Part shown: positions 19,114-27,700 of the stretch, one piece after another
Layout of the letters: every line of letters starts with the position of its first letter
Numbering within the stretch: the stretch's first letter is position 1
Source of the DNA: Natrialba hulunbeirensis JCM 10989
Lineage (GTDB): Archaea; Halobacteriota; Halobacteria; Halobacteriales; Natrialbaceae
DNA: 64,000 nucleotides
Assembly (NCBI RefSeq): GCF_000337575.1
Contig: NZ_AOIM01000041.1
Location: 113,827 to 177,826 of the forward strand
Direction of reading: 5' to 3'
The notes under the pieces: model-generated
What the model was told of the DNA's origin: nothing
The model's input: the letters and a program-made list of their open reading frames with translations, nothing else
The model's database searches: none
Program-made: the position numbers and the translations under genes

Positions 19114-20478
19114 TCACAGCGACTCGAGGAACCGATCGAACGCGCCGCTCTCGGGATGGACGTGTGCGTACGTCCCCAGGGAGTCGTACGCCAACAGCCC
19201 ATCGTGTTCGCCGTCGATTCCCTTTCCGCGGACCGTCTCGAACGCAAACCGCGCGTCCGAGTCTACGTCGGCACTCGAGTAGTGGAACTCGTGGCCACGA
19301 ATCGTGTCGCCGGCGCGGGCGGTGAGGGTATCGTCGATGGCCTCGAGTTCGATGTGGTCGAGGGCCTGGTAGCGGTCGTGCATAGTGATGTCGGCGGGGA
19401 GGATGCCGGCCATGTCGTGGGTTGTGGGTTCGGTGTCGGTATCGGTGCCGGCGCCGCCTCCTCCAGTGGCGGTCAACGACCGACTCATCGCCATCAACCC
19501 ACCACACTCGCCGAACACCGGCAGTCCATCGCTCGCCCGGTCGCCAAGTTGTGCGAGCGTGCCGGCGGACTCGAGTGCAGCCGCGTGCAGTTCGGGGTAG
19601 CCACCGGGGAGGTAGACGCCGTCGCAGTCCGGAACGGGGTCGCCGGCGACGGGCGAAAATGTGACGAGCTCAGCGCGCTCGCGAAGGCGCTCGATCGTCG
19701 CAGGATACCGGAAACAGAACGCTGCGTCGCTGGCGACGGCGACGGTCGCGTCGACCGGGGCTGCGGGTTCGGCCGGCGTCTCGGGTGCAGCGGGTTCACG
19801 GGCGGCCGCGAGGAGTCGGTCGGTGTCGATCGTTTCTGCGGCCTCCCTGAGTGCCGACCGCGGCAGTGCGGCTTCCGATCCCATTTCGAGCCCGAGGTGG
19901 CGGTCGGGGATTTCGAGGTCGGCGTTCGGCGGGATTCGACCGAAGTACTCGAGTTCGTCCGGAAGCGCGTCCCTGATTCCCTGCTCGTGGCGGCCGCCGT
20001 GGGCTCGCTGGGCGATGATGCCCGCAACGTCGATGTCACGGCCGATTTCGGCGGCGTACTCGCGGAAACCGTACGCCGTCGCGGCGACGCTCTCCATGCC
20101 CGCCTTGGCGTCGACGACGAGGACGACGGGGAGGTCGAGTGCGGCGGCGACCATGGCGGTACTCGAGGCGTCGCCGTCGTAGAGGCCCATGACGCCCTCG
20201 ACGAGGCAGATGTCGGGGTCGGTGCCGGCGTCGGCGCCACCAGTCTCCGCCGCGCGAGCACAGTTTCGCCGGATCCCATCCTCACCGGAGAGCCACAGAT
20301 CGAGCGTTCTGGAGGGGCGGCCGGCGATGGCCTCGTGGTGGCTCGGGTCGATGAAGTCCGGGCCGGCCTTCGCGGGCTGGACGGTTTGCCCCGCGTCGGA
20401 GAGCGCCTGCATCGTCGCGAGCGTCGCGACGGTCTTGCCGACGCCGGAGCTGACGCCGCCGAGGACGAGCCCTTTCAT
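19114..20478 (-). CDS. cbiA: cobyrinate a,c-diamide synthase
   Basis: A 454-residue two-domain enzyme. The N-terminal P-loop domain starts MKGLVLGGVSSGVGKTVATL and contains AKAGPDFIDPSHHE, while EGVMGLYDG is the second nucleotide-site motif. The C-terminal type-1-like glutaminase domain has the nucleophile in FGECGGLM (Cys325) and GHEFHYS. CbiA amidates side chains a and c of cobyrinate in cobalamin synthesis, using glutamine and ATP. A TD repeat insertion sits between ATGGGG and EPTTH (about residues 340-350), beside the glutaminase domain. Cobalamin genes occur again at 55264, so the pathway is dispersed here. Confidence 0.94.
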   Translation of the reverse strand: MKGLVLGGVSSGVGKTVATLATMQALSDAGQTVQPAKAGPDFIDPSHHEAIAGRPSRTLDLWLSGEDGIRRNCARAAETGGADAGTDPDICLVEGVMGLYDGDASSTAMVAAALDLPVVLVVDAKAGMESVAATAYGFREYAAEIGRDIDVAGIIAQRAHGGRHEQGIRDALPDELEYFGRIPPNADLEIPDRHLGLEMGSEAALPRSALREAAETIDTDRLLAAAREPAAPETPAEPAAPVDATVAVASDAAFCFRYPATIERLRERAELVTFSPVAGDPVPDCDGVYLPGGYPELHAAALESAGTLAQLGDRASDGLPVFGECGGLMAMSRSLTATGGGGAGTDTDTEPTTHDMAGILPADITMHDRYQALDHIELEAIDDTLTARAGDTIRGHEFHYSSADVDSDARFAFETVRGKGIDGEHDGLLAYDSLGTYAHVHPESGAFDRFLESL

Positions 20479-20759
20479 CGGATACCCCCGCGCCTACTGT
20501 CAGTTCTGCGCGCTCGAGTTTGTCGTCCGGTTCCGGTCGACGGTGGCCTGCGGCTTGCCATTGTACTTGTCTTCGCACAACTGTACTTGAATTCGTCGGT
20601 GAGACGAGTGGACGGAGAGCAAATGCACAGCGACCAACTCGAGTGGAACTGCAGATCTGGAAGCAAAGTCGAACGGTCGAACCCAGGTAGAGCCAAGCGG
20701 TTGGAACCACGTAGATACGCTTCGGTACTTTCAATCGTCACTGGTACGAACACTGACTA

Positions 20760-21116
20760 ATGGCTACACGCGGCGCTGTCAGATCTCGGTTGCTTCATAT
20801 CCCGCTCGCAGCCCTCGGACTTTTCGTTCTTTTCGGGACGGTGGCTGTCACCTTGGTGGTCGGCAATGCCCTGTTTCACTCGATATTCTTGCTCCTGCTG
20901 GGTGCCCCCATCGGGGAAGTTGTAGAAACTATGTCGATCTCACAAATTGCGGCCGATCTATCCGGTGATCTACACGGGTGGATGGCTGGCATTCTGCTCT
21001 GTATCCTGTTGCTACCACTGTTCATGCGGTACAACGACTGGTTGGGACGGGTACTCTACGATCAAGAGAAAGACCGAGATCAAGACCAAGGCCACGCTCT
21101 TGACTCGGAGCCCTGA
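20760..21116 (+). CDS. small membrane protein with two or three helices
   Basis: A 118-residue protein starting MATRGAVRSRLL. Hydrophobic segments are HIPLAALGLFVLFGTVAVTL, a following LFHSIFLLLLGAP stretch and MAGILLCILLLPLFM. A charged tail (DQEKDRDQDQ) follows. No family recognised. An A/T-containing element (ggtacttt, near 20724) about 35 bases upstream may be its TATA box, giving a short leader. It is divergent from cbiA across a 281-bp intergenic stretch in which I see no other gene. Codon use looks haloarchaeal, so I take it as real. Confidence 0.68.
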   Translation: MATRGAVRSRLLHIPLAALGLFVLFGTVAVTLVVGNALFHSIFLLLLGAPIGEVVETMSISQIAADLSGDLHGWMAGILLCILLLPLFMRYNDWLGRVLYDQEKDRDQDQGHALDSEP

Positions 21117-21187
21117 ATACCATCACAGAGAGAGCACCCACGCAGTCACGACCCCCGAACCAACGCTATGGAACGCGTCGTTTGCCA

Positions 21188-21232
21188 CTCACTGAACGCT
21201 GAACGCCGAACGCTGACGCTGGACGCTGAACG
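21188..21232. repeat. short degenerate tandem repeat (GCTGAAC unit)
   Basis: The stretch contains five or six imperfect copies of a 6-9 base unit of the form CGCTGAAC/CGCTGGAC. It lies in the gap between two plus-strand genes, about 65 bases before the small gene at 21297. It looks like simple-sequence slippage. No dyad or coding potential is evident. Confidence 0.6.
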
Positions 21233-21296
21233 GCGTCCGTCGGATCGCCGACGAACTTAACGGCACCAATCGGCTACCACTGGATCCAGATCATCC

Positions 21297-21536
21297 ATGA
21301 CTGACGACCAGCCAGCAACCGAGACACCGCCCGACGAGACGCCCGCAAACGAATCCACAGCGGCCGACGGCAGCCCCGAAGCCCACCTCCGCGAGGCCCT
21401 TCGCCATCTCGACGCCGCGCGCGACACCGGTGAACTCCGGAAGACGCACACGGTCGCACTCGAGGAGGTCGCGCGCACGATCACGACCGTGCTTCGAGAA
21501 CACGAGACAGACGGGAACCCCAAACAGGACGGATAG
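21297..21536 (+). CDS. small acidic helical protein
   Basis: A 79-residue protein. The first 28 residues are T/P/E/D-rich and likely disordered. Residues about 29-70 form a helix-turn-helix-like pair of amphipathic helices (PEAHLREALRHLDAARD and KTHTVALEEVARTITTVLRE). I recall similar short haloarchaeal proteins but no function. An ATG directly after a TGGATCCAGATCATCC leader suggests a short 5' UTR. It precedes the nucleobase permease gene by 88 bp on the same strand. Confidence 0.72.
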   Translation: MTDDQPATETPPDETPANESTAADGSPEAHLREALRHLDAARDTGELRKTHTVALEEVARTITTVLREHETDGNPKQDG

Positions 21537-21624
21537 CGTGTCTCTGTGGTGATGATTCGGCCGCGTTGCGACCGAGGATCAACACGCCTTTGAGCCCCCT
21601 CGCGCGTTATCCGGTGAGTCTACG

Positions 21625-23211
21625 ATGACGGGGGACGACGCTGGGGCCGAGACGCGCGCCGACGACATCGAGTACGGGGTCGACGACAGACCACCGCTCG
21701 GTGAGTCGGCGGTGCTCGGGATCCAGCACTATCTGACGATGGTTGGAGCGAACATCGCCGTGCCACTGATTTTGGCCGAGGCGATGGGAATGCCGACGGA
21801 GCTGTGGCCGCAGTTCATCGGTACCTTCTTCGTGGTGTCGGGGATCGCGACCCTGGCCCAGACGACGTTCGGGAACCGGTACCCGATCGTACAGGGCGCA
21901 CCGTTCTCGATGCTCGCGCCGGCACTCGCGATCATCGCGGTCGTCACGGCTGGCGGGGTGGCGGGACAGCCTGACTGGCAGGCCGCACTCTTACAGTTAC
22001 AGGGTGCGATCATCGTCGCCGCGGTGGTCCAGGTCGCGATGGGATACTTCGGTCTGGTCGGGAAACTGCAGCGGTTCCTCTCGCCAGTCGTCATCGCCCC
22101 GACGATCGCACTGATCGGACTGGCGCTGTTCGATGCGGGACAGATCACGTCGCCGGACCAGAGCTGGTGGCTGCTCGGGCTCACCCTGGGGCTAATCTTG
22201 CTGTTCTCGCAGTACCTCGACCTCAAGCACAAGGCGTTCCGACTGTATCCGGTGATTCTGGCAATCGCGCTGTCGTGGATCGTCGCCGCAGCGCTGTCGG
22301 CGGCCGGCGTGCTCGGAATCGACCACCCCGGTCACGTTCCACTCGGGGATGTCACTGACACCTCGCTTATCCTGCCGATTGCACCGTTCCAGTGGGGAAT
22401 CCCTGAACTCACGACGGCGTTCGTCATCGGCATGTTCGCCGGCGTCCTCGCCTCGATCGTCGAGAGTATCGGCGACTACTACGCCGTCGCAAACCTGACC
22501 GGGGCCGCCGCACCCAGCGAGAAGCGGATCAACCACGGTATCGGGATGGAAGGCCTGATGAACATCTTCTCGGGGATCATGGGCACTGGCGGATCGACCT
22601 CCTACTCCGAGAACGTCGGTGCGATCGGACTCACTGGCGTCGCCTCACGTTACGTCGTCCAGATCGGGGCGCTCGTCATGCTGGTCGTCGGCTTCATCGG
22701 CTACTTCGGCCAGCTCATCGCGACGATTCCCGACCCGATCATCGGCGGCCTGTTCATCGCCATGTTCGCCCAGATCGTCGCCGTCGGGATCGGCAACCTC
22801 CGCCACGTCGATCTCGAATCCTCGCGCAACGTGTTCGTTATCGGCTTCGCACTGTTCATCGGCCTCGCGATTCCGGAGTACATGGCCAACTTCGAGACGA
22901 CCCTCGCCTTCCGCGACGCCGTTGGCATCGAAGCGACGATCGCACCGCTCGTTACTGCTGACGTCATCACCGCGATCGGACTCGGTGCAGCGATCGAAGC
23001 TGCCGCTACCGTCGCCGTCGACACGGTGTTCATCATCGGTTCGACCGGGATGGCCATCGGCGGGCTCGCCGCACTACTGCTCGACAACACGATTCCGGGC
23101 ACCCGCGAGGAACGCGGACTTACCGAACTGAATCAACTCACCGAGGACGACGAGGAATTCGAGTCGTTCTGGGACCGCTGGGTCAGTTCGGACGGCGAGC
23201 GCGGGCGGTAG
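21625..23211 (+). CDS. nucleobase:cation symporter-2 family permease (uracil/xanthine type)
   Basis: A 528-residue membrane protein with about 12-14 helices and NCS2 features. These include GIQHYLTMVGANIAVPLIL at the first helix, PIVQGAPFSMLAP (family QG motif) and SIGDYYAVANLTG with the downstream GLMNIFSGIMGTGGSTSYSE loop, the substrate-site region of this family. The protein should import uracil, xanthine or a related base with a cation; the exact base is not shown. The C-terminus is short and acidic. It stands alone after the small helical gene. Confidence 0.92.
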   Translation: MTGDDAGAETRADDIEYGVDDRPPLGESAVLGIQHYLTMVGANIAVPLILAEAMGMPTELWPQFIGTFFVVSGIATLAQTTFGNRYPIVQGAPFSMLAPALAIIAVVTAGGVAGQPDWQAALLQLQGAIIVAAVVQVAMGYFGLVGKLQRFLSPVVIAPTIALIGLALFDAGQITSPDQSWWLLGLTLGLILLFSQYLDLKHKAFRLYPVILAIALSWIVAAALSAAGVLGIDHPGHVPLGDVTDTSLILPIAPFQWGIPELTTAFVIGMFAGVLASIVESIGDYYAVANLTGAAAPSEKRINHGIGMEGLMNIFSGIMGTGGSTSYSENVGAIGLTGVASRYVVQIGALVMLVVGFIGYFGQLIATIPDPIIGGLFIAMFAQIVAVGIGNLRHVDLESSRNVFVIGFALFIGLAIPEYMANFETTLAFRDAVGIEATIAPLVTADVITAIGLGAAIEAAATVAVDTVFIIGSTGMAIGGLAALLLDNTIPGTREERGLTELNQLTEDDEEFESFWDRWVSSDGERGR

Positions 23212-23243
23212 TACGGGTTCACTATTTTACGGTAGATCGTTCG

Positions 23244-23843
23244 CTATTCGTGGCTACTGCGCCTGCTGCGGTCGGTCGGCGAGACTTGCTCGAATAGCTC
23301 CGGATACGTCGTGACGAGCCCATCGGAATCAACCGGTAGCTCAGCCGTGAAACCACTGGAGAGGCTCTCGTAGCGATACCGCCCGCCGTTCTCATCGAGC
23401 GGGTCGAGACACGTGTACCGTTGCCTGGCAGTCTCGACGCGGAGTTCAGGTACGCCAATATAGACTGTCCCGATCTCGGCCGATTCGCTTCGGTCGAGTT
23501 CCAGTCGTCGAATCGGTACCGTGTTCGTAAACGGCGTCACCGAGATATCGACATCGGTGCAGCCATCTAGTTTCGCTACCGCCTCTCCTCGAGCGTCTGT
23601 CCAGGTACCTTCCCCATCGGCCTGGAGCGAGAGTGATTCGGATTCCCGGCCGAGAGTCGCAATCTCCACCCGCTGAACGCGATAGTGGTGGTCGCAGTCG
23701 ACCTCGTATCGGACACGAAACGACTCACCGTCGGCCACACCAACGACGACGCTCTCTGCATTGACAGCACTCGAATCTTCACGAAGATGAAGCGATTCGA
23801 TACCAATTCCGGCCGCCGGAATCCAAAATACGTCTCGATTCAT
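23244..23843 (-). CDS. putative glycolipid-binding family protein (PF06475-like)
   Basis: A 199-residue, probably cytosolic beta-rich protein. The family pattern is recognisable: FRVRYEVDCDHHYRVQRVEI, then LQADGEGTWTDARGE, LDGCTDVDISVTPFTNTVPIRRL and a C-terminal QRYTCLDP. These match my memory of the putative glycolipid-binding domain first named from Mycobacterium and Pseudomonas proteins. A ligand-binding rather than catalytic role is assumed for that family and has not been shown here. It is convergent with the nucleobase permease. Confidence 0.8.
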   Translation of the reverse strand: MNRDVFWIPAAGIGIESLHLREDSSAVNAESVVVGVADGESFRVRYEVDCDHHYRVQRVEIATLGRESESLSLQADGEGTWTDARGEAVAKLDGCTDVDISVTPFTNTVPIRRLELDRSESAEIGTVYIGVPELRVETARQRYTCLDPLDENGGRYRYESLSSGFTAELPVDSDGLVTTYPELFEQVSPTDRSRRSSHE

Positions 23844-23962
23844 GTCACGACATCAATTCAATAGTAGATAACGCTACTGTCCCTGCCCGGTCTTTGCACT
23901 GCGTTGCTCGTCAGCCGTCGGTCCGCTCCGACAAGTTCGAACCTGGCACTGTGCTCAGACTG

Positions 23963-23990
23963 TACTCGAGTCCAATTCGACTCGAGTACA
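23963..23990. repeat. perfect inverted repeat, 10-bp arms
   Basis: Arms GTACTCGAGT and ACTCGAGTAC are separated by 8 bases. The site lies in a 500-bp gene-free stretch upstream (relative to its transcription) of the minus-strand gene at 23244. It could be an operator for a dimeric regulator or a terminator-like hairpin. CTCGAG is abundant in this genome, which raises the chance that the arms pair by accident. Confidence 0.55.
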
Positions 23991-24177
23991 CCCCACTCCA
24001 GATGCGTTTCGGCCGGCAACTTCAGTCTGCATCGGGGGCGTCATGTGGCAGTGTGCAGGGCGAATGTGCGTGTCGGTGAGGGGGAGGGGACTCGAGTACC
24101 GATCTTCTGAACCAGCGGATCAGATTCCGAGCGGGTACGTAGTACGAACGGAGATTGTAGTGCACCGATGGCACTGG

Positions 24178-24263
24178 CTATAGTAGCCACTGAAAGTCAG
24201 TGCACACCTGATCGCCAGCCGGGTCGTCGATCGACGTGTAAACAGTTTCAGTTGTTACTATAG
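24178..24263 (+). repeat. 86-bp structured intergenic repeat, copy B
   Basis: It begins CTATAGTAGCCACTGAAAG and ends TTTCAGTTGTTACTATAG. The terminal arms pair over about 18 positions with two mismatched steps. The inner CACTGA/TCAGTG hairpin is perfect, and the GATCG/CGATC hairpin has one internal mismatch. The same element occurs at 511-595 (reverse) and 39795-39880. No gene lies in it, and the surrounding 23844-24343 stretch holds nothing else I can support beyond a short palindrome. Confidence 0.88.
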
Positions 24264-24343
24264 TTGGCCTGCGACGAGGAGTATCTGCGCCGATTCGCTA
24301 CCTGTGAGGCGTGAGTGGAGCCCATACTGCAGCGCCAAGCCGG

Positions 24344-24433
24344 CTACTCATCCGCGATAATAATCTCTTCAGACTCTTCCTGCTCGCACTCTTGAATTGC
24401 TTCCTTGACCTCTTCTTGCGTCGCTTCTTCCAT
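24344..24433 (-). CDS. tiny acidic protein, 29 residues
   Basis: The frame reads MEEATQEEVKEAIQECEQEE and then SEEIIIADE and stops. A GGAG Shine-Dalgarno sequence lies 8 bases upstream of the ATG, an unusually good signal for this genome where many genes are leaderless. The peptide is a single strongly acidic amphipathic helix with one Cys. No family recognised. It sits 139 bp downstream of the candidate restriction nuclease on the same strand. It could be a small regulator or inhibitor; only the expression signal supports it. Confidence 0.55.
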   Translation of the reverse strand: MEEATQEEVKEAIQECEQEESEEIIIADE

Positions 24434-24572
24434 CCTGTACTCTCCTTGTGGCTAGCATTCGACGCCGGGAGTGTAAAACGCCACTAGCGTATTCTCATCG
24501 AGAAAATACCCTCGTTCCATTTTGGAGGGGGTAACTGCAGCGTGATGTGATGTCCGTGCCCTTCGACTCGAC

Positions 24573-25475
24573 TCACTCCAACCCGTGCAGTTCTCGATGG
24601 TTTTGGAAGGCCTCCGAAGACGGCTGCTTCGCTGGGTCTTCGGGCACAGCGAGTCGTGTTCCCTCGAGTGTCCGAATTTCCTCGGGGGCTGCCTCGTCGG
24701 TTCGGTCGTTCAGGATGATCTCACGGTCGTCCGTCACTGCGAACCAGCCTGTATCGAACGCCCAGTGGTGGAGTCGGCACAGTGCAAGTCCGTTGTGAAT
24801 CCTGTCTACGCCGCCCTCCGCTTTCCGATAGATGTGAGCCGCTTCAACCTCTGGCTTGCCGTCCGGTGATCGCCGCGCTGCGCCGCACGCCGCACACGTG
24901 TCCTCGTAGGCACGTTTGACCTGCTTGGCGAACGCCGATGACCGTGCGAGTCGTGTCGTTTGTTCGCGCTCCGTTGTTTCTGTGAGCGGCGGATCGTCGT
25001 CTTCAGCCGCCACAACTGCCGCTTGGGCGTCGGTATATTCGTCCCATCCTGCAATTCCGAGCTTTTGCATCTCAAACCGGTAGACCATCCGCTCGCCGTC
25101 GTTCACGTACGTGTGGTCCATGACGTCGACGAGTCCCTCATACTCGTACGCATCCACGCCCTCCACGCTGGTGAAGAAGTAGATCGGAATGAGGTCGCGG
25201 GTTGCCTCCTTCAGCGCACGATTGGCGGCCGTCTCCGGCTGGTCGCCCTTCTCGGGGACGCCCTCGCCAATGTAGCGAAACCGGTCGCCATGCCCGATGC
25301 GGTCGTCGTAGATCTCGCCCTCGTTCGACAGCAAAATTATGTATCGCTGGTCGCCCGCCCGGCGGAGATTGATTCCCTTGATCTGATAGCCGAAATTCGT
25401 GCTGAATACGTCCTCCAGTTCCGCCTGTGTGACTGTCTGGTGCAACTCGAGTTCGAACTCCCCTGGACAACCCAT
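24573..25475 (-). CDS. SRA-like/HNH endonuclease, candidate modification-dependent (McrA-type) restriction enzyme
   Basis: A 300-residue protein. The N-terminal half (about 30-140: GDRFRYIGEGVPEKGDQPET, NRALKEATRDLIPIYFFTS, YEYEGLVDV) resembles the SRA/YDG-type modified-base-binding domain of ScoMcrA-like enzymes. The C-terminal domain is a complete HNH nuclease: CAAC (Cys194, Cys197), EAAHIYRKAEGG (His214), HNGLALC (Asn228, Cys233) and RLHHWAFDTG (His236/237). Together they suggest cleavage of DNA with modified bases, as in type IV restriction. No methyltransferase gene lies nearby, which fits a modification-dependent enzyme. The modified base is unknown. Confidence 0.8.
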   Translation of the reverse strand: MGCPGEFELELHQTVTQAELEDVFSTNFGYQIKGINLRRAGDQRYIILLSNEGEIYDDRIGHGDRFRYIGEGVPEKGDQPETAANRALKEATRDLIPIYFFTSVEGVDAYEYEGLVDVMDHTYVNDGERMVYRFEMQKLGIAGWDEYTDAQAAVVAAEDDDPPLTETTEREQTTRLARSSAFAKQVKRAYEDTCAACGAARRSPDGKPEVEAAHIYRKAEGGVDRIHNGLALCRLHHWAFDTGWFAVTDDREIILNDRTDEAAPEEIRTLEGTRLAVPEDPAKQPSSEAFQNHRELHGLE

Positions 25476-25611
25476 TGTCTGAATTGACTGTCTTCGTCAG
25501 CAGAACCCTAAAGCTGCTGGCATCAGTCTGTCCACCGTCGATTTTGTCTTGGTCTCAAACGTCAATTCTAACGAAAGAATAAATTCATTCCACTGAGAGT
25601 TTCAGCCATTG

Positions 25612-26160
25612 ATGGTCTCACAGGAATCACTCAACAGACTCAAGCCGTTTATCGACGAGGGCGAAACGACGATCGATGGCTACTCCACCAGCCACGAAAT
25701 CGGCGTCCTCACCGACCGGCAACTGCTCAGTCTCGAAGTACGCGGCCGAGAGAACTCCACGACAGTGGTCGACACAACGTACCTCGACCAGCTCGGCGGT
25801 GTCTCGATCGAGCACAATACGACCCCCGACTTCCATCAGGACAAGCTCCTCTCAGCCATCGTCTCACTGGTCCTCGCACTCATCTCGCTCGCTCTCTTCG
25901 GCGCGATCGACGCGGAGGGACCCGCAACGGTCCTCCTACTCGTTGGTCTCGGCGTCGGTGTTCTGAGTCTCGTCCTGTTCGCAGAAGCGTTCAACACCCC
26001 CGAGGATACGGTTCACATCCAGCTCCAGACCGATACTGGGGAAACCGCCTGGCAGGCCCGGCTCGATGAGGAGTATCTCGAGTTCGCCGAAACGCTCTCG
26101 CGAACAGTCAGTTCGACACACGCGACGGCAGAGCCCGCGACCCGTACGATCGGTGGGTGA
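25612..26160 (+). CDS. membrane protein with N-terminal PH-like region and two helices
   Basis: A 182-residue protein. The ATG at 25612 is preferred over the in-frame TTG at 25609. Residues about 1-75 are beta-rich with a regular hydrophobic pattern (TIDGYSTSHEIGVLTDRQLL) like bacterial PH-type domains. Two transmembrane helices follow (LLSAIVSLVLALISLALFGA and VLLLVGLGVGVLSLVLFAEA). A further strand-rich segment (VHIQLQTDTGETAWQARLD) closes the domain. No catalytic motif is seen. It may bind a membrane partner; function unknown. Confidence 0.72.
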   Translation: MVSQESLNRLKPFIDEGETTIDGYSTSHEIGVLTDRQLLSLEVRGRENSTTVVDTTYLDQLGGVSIEHNTTPDFHQDKLLSAIVSLVLALISLALFGAIDAEGPATVLLLVGLGVGVLSLVLFAEAFNTPEDTVHIQLQTDTGETAWQARLDEEYLEFAETLSRTVSSTHATAEPATRTIGG

Positions 26161-26212
26161 CTGTCGAGAACTCGAGTGGGAGGGGCGGAATACGGCTGCA
26201 ACTAGCTGGTTG

Positions 26213-26423
26213 TCACCGACTAGTACGTGAGTTGAGCGTGTCATACGATAGCCCAAAACAGCTATTCTTCACGCTTTCATGAACCTGTATAATCCCCTGG
26301 TAAAGGTATGAGGCGTTTTCTACAACACGCTCCTTGAACCGAGCCTGTGCGAGCACTGTCGTTCTGACCGAGATGACCGTCTTTACGAGGTTGAACCACT
26401 CTTCCAGTAAATCTGATGGTAAC
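26213..26423 (-). pseudogene. possible truncated gene remnant without a start codon
   Basis: A stop-free minus-strand frame reads LLEEWFNLVKTVISVRTTVL, AQARFKERVVENASYLYQGI and IQVHESVKNSCFGLS before a stop at 26213. The codon pattern and residue composition look protein-like, but a stop precedes it and there is no ATG, only an internal GTG. It fills most of a gene-free stretch between two plus-strand genes at the edge of the accessory region. I cannot name the parent family; a truncated mobile-element or phage gene is possible. Confidence 0.35.
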
Positions 26424-26518
26424 TATTAAGGAACACTGTTACAAATTCTAACAAAATGAGTCGCTGGATTGGCTCCCAACGCCGGGCATGCACGACCTCC
26501 AACGTGGTGAGTCGGTAG

Positions 26519-27700
26519 ATGGGACGGAAACGGAGACGCAAGCGAGCATCAAAGTCAACCGACTCCGACAAGTCGCCGAAGTCAGAGTCAGAAGCCAAGC
26601 GCCGCTCCTCAAGCTCGACTCAATCGAAGCGTCGACGCGGCCCACTGGACGGAACCGCAGCGTTCGATCAGGGTATCGGCAACGATATCAACGCCTTGAC
26701 CGGTCAACCCGAGGGATTCGACGCGATGGCCGGGTCAAACACGCCCGACTTCGAGCCACTTCCGACTGGTCCCGACGCGCATATTCAGCGTGCACTCGAG
26801 GGCACGGATACCACGCGAGACGAGGTCCCCGGTACAGTCCTCGACGTGCTCGGCCAAGGTGGGAAGCCGTTAGACGGTCCGATTCAGCGAGCACTCGAGG
26901 AGCGCATGGATGCGGACTTCTCGAACGTGCGGATTCATACGGGTGCGAAAGCCGCTGAAGCGGCCGATGCGATTGGCGCGAAGGCGTTCACGTGTGGGAA
27001 CGATATCGTGTTTAATTCGGGTGAGTACAACCCCGAGTCAGGTGAAGGGCAGTTCCTGCTGGCACACGAGTTAGCTCACGTCAAACAGCAGACAGGGGCG
27101 GCGATTTCGATGATGCCCCAGGAGGGCGGACTGCAGATCGACCCGGATCCGCAGTTAGAACGAGAGGCCGACGAGGCGGCAATGCAAGTGCTGTCGGGCG
27201 AGGAGCCGGCGACCGTCCAGCGGTTAGGGACCGATATCCAGATCCAGAAGATGGACATCAATGCCATCTTACCGTTGCTCGCCGCCGCGCCCCACCTCAC
27301 CCCGCAGCTAGCGTCACTTATGCAAGTGTACGGTCCGAAGGCTGAAGAGGATCTTGAAGAGCACAAAGACCTGCTCAAGAACGGAGAGGAGATCGATTGG
27401 GTTGAAGCCTCCTACGAGGGTGTAAAAGAAGACGCCGGGCGGATCCCTCAACTGGTTACCGAACTTCCCGGACTCAAAGCCATCAAAGAAACCGTCAATA
27501 ACGCCAAAGAACAACGACAGGACCAACGTGAACCCACCTTCCAAGAGCAACTCGAGGAGGCGGCACTGCCAAAGAACTGGAAAGACGAACTGCTCGAAGA
27601 CTTCGAACTCCCAGAGGACCTCAGAAAAGAGCTCGTCGAGGAAGCCAGACAGGCTGTCGAAGATGCGACTGGGGCGTCCTCCCAGGAGGTAGATTATTGA
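26519..27700 (+). CDS. DUF4157 (eCIS-core-domain) protein with HELAH metallopeptidase motif
   Basis: A 393-residue protein. The first 40 residues are strongly basic and Ser-rich (GRKRRRKRASKS). Residues about 116-195 match the DUF4157 pattern: PLDGPIQRALEERMDADFSN, VRIHTGAKAAEAADAIGAKA, FTCGNDIVFNSGEY and HELAHVKQQ (183-191). The last is an HExxH-like zinc-binding site. DUF4157 is frequent in proteins linked to extracellular contractile injection systems and in toxins. The C-terminal 200 residues are helical and acidic without a recognised toxin domain. Its TGA overlaps the ATG of the next gene. No contractile-system structural gene is in the window. Confidence 0.85.
   Translation: MGRKRRRKRASKSTDSDKSPKSESEAKRRSSSSTQSKRRRGPLDGTAAFDQGIGNDINALTGQPEGFDAMAGSNTPDFEPLPTGPDAHIQRALEGTDTTRDEVPGTVLDVLGQGGKPLDGPIQRALEERMDADFSNVRIHTGAKAAEAADAIGAKAFTCGNDIVFNSGEYNPESGEGQFLLAHELAHVKQQTGAAISMMPQEGGLQIDPDPQLEREADEAAMQVLSGEEPATVQRLGTDIQIQKMDINAILPLLAAAPHLTPQLASLMQVYGPKAEEDLEEHKDLLKNGEEIDWVEASYEGVKEDAGRIPQLVTELPGLKAIKETVNNAKEQRQDQREPTFQEQLEEAALPKNWKDELLEDFELPEDLRKELVEEARQAVEDATGASSQEVDY

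Noticed and set aside
18994-20760. 588-codon plus-strand frame over cbiA
   Set aside because: It is antisense to a fully conserved CbiA and has no recognisable domain; GC-rich third positions keep the frame open.
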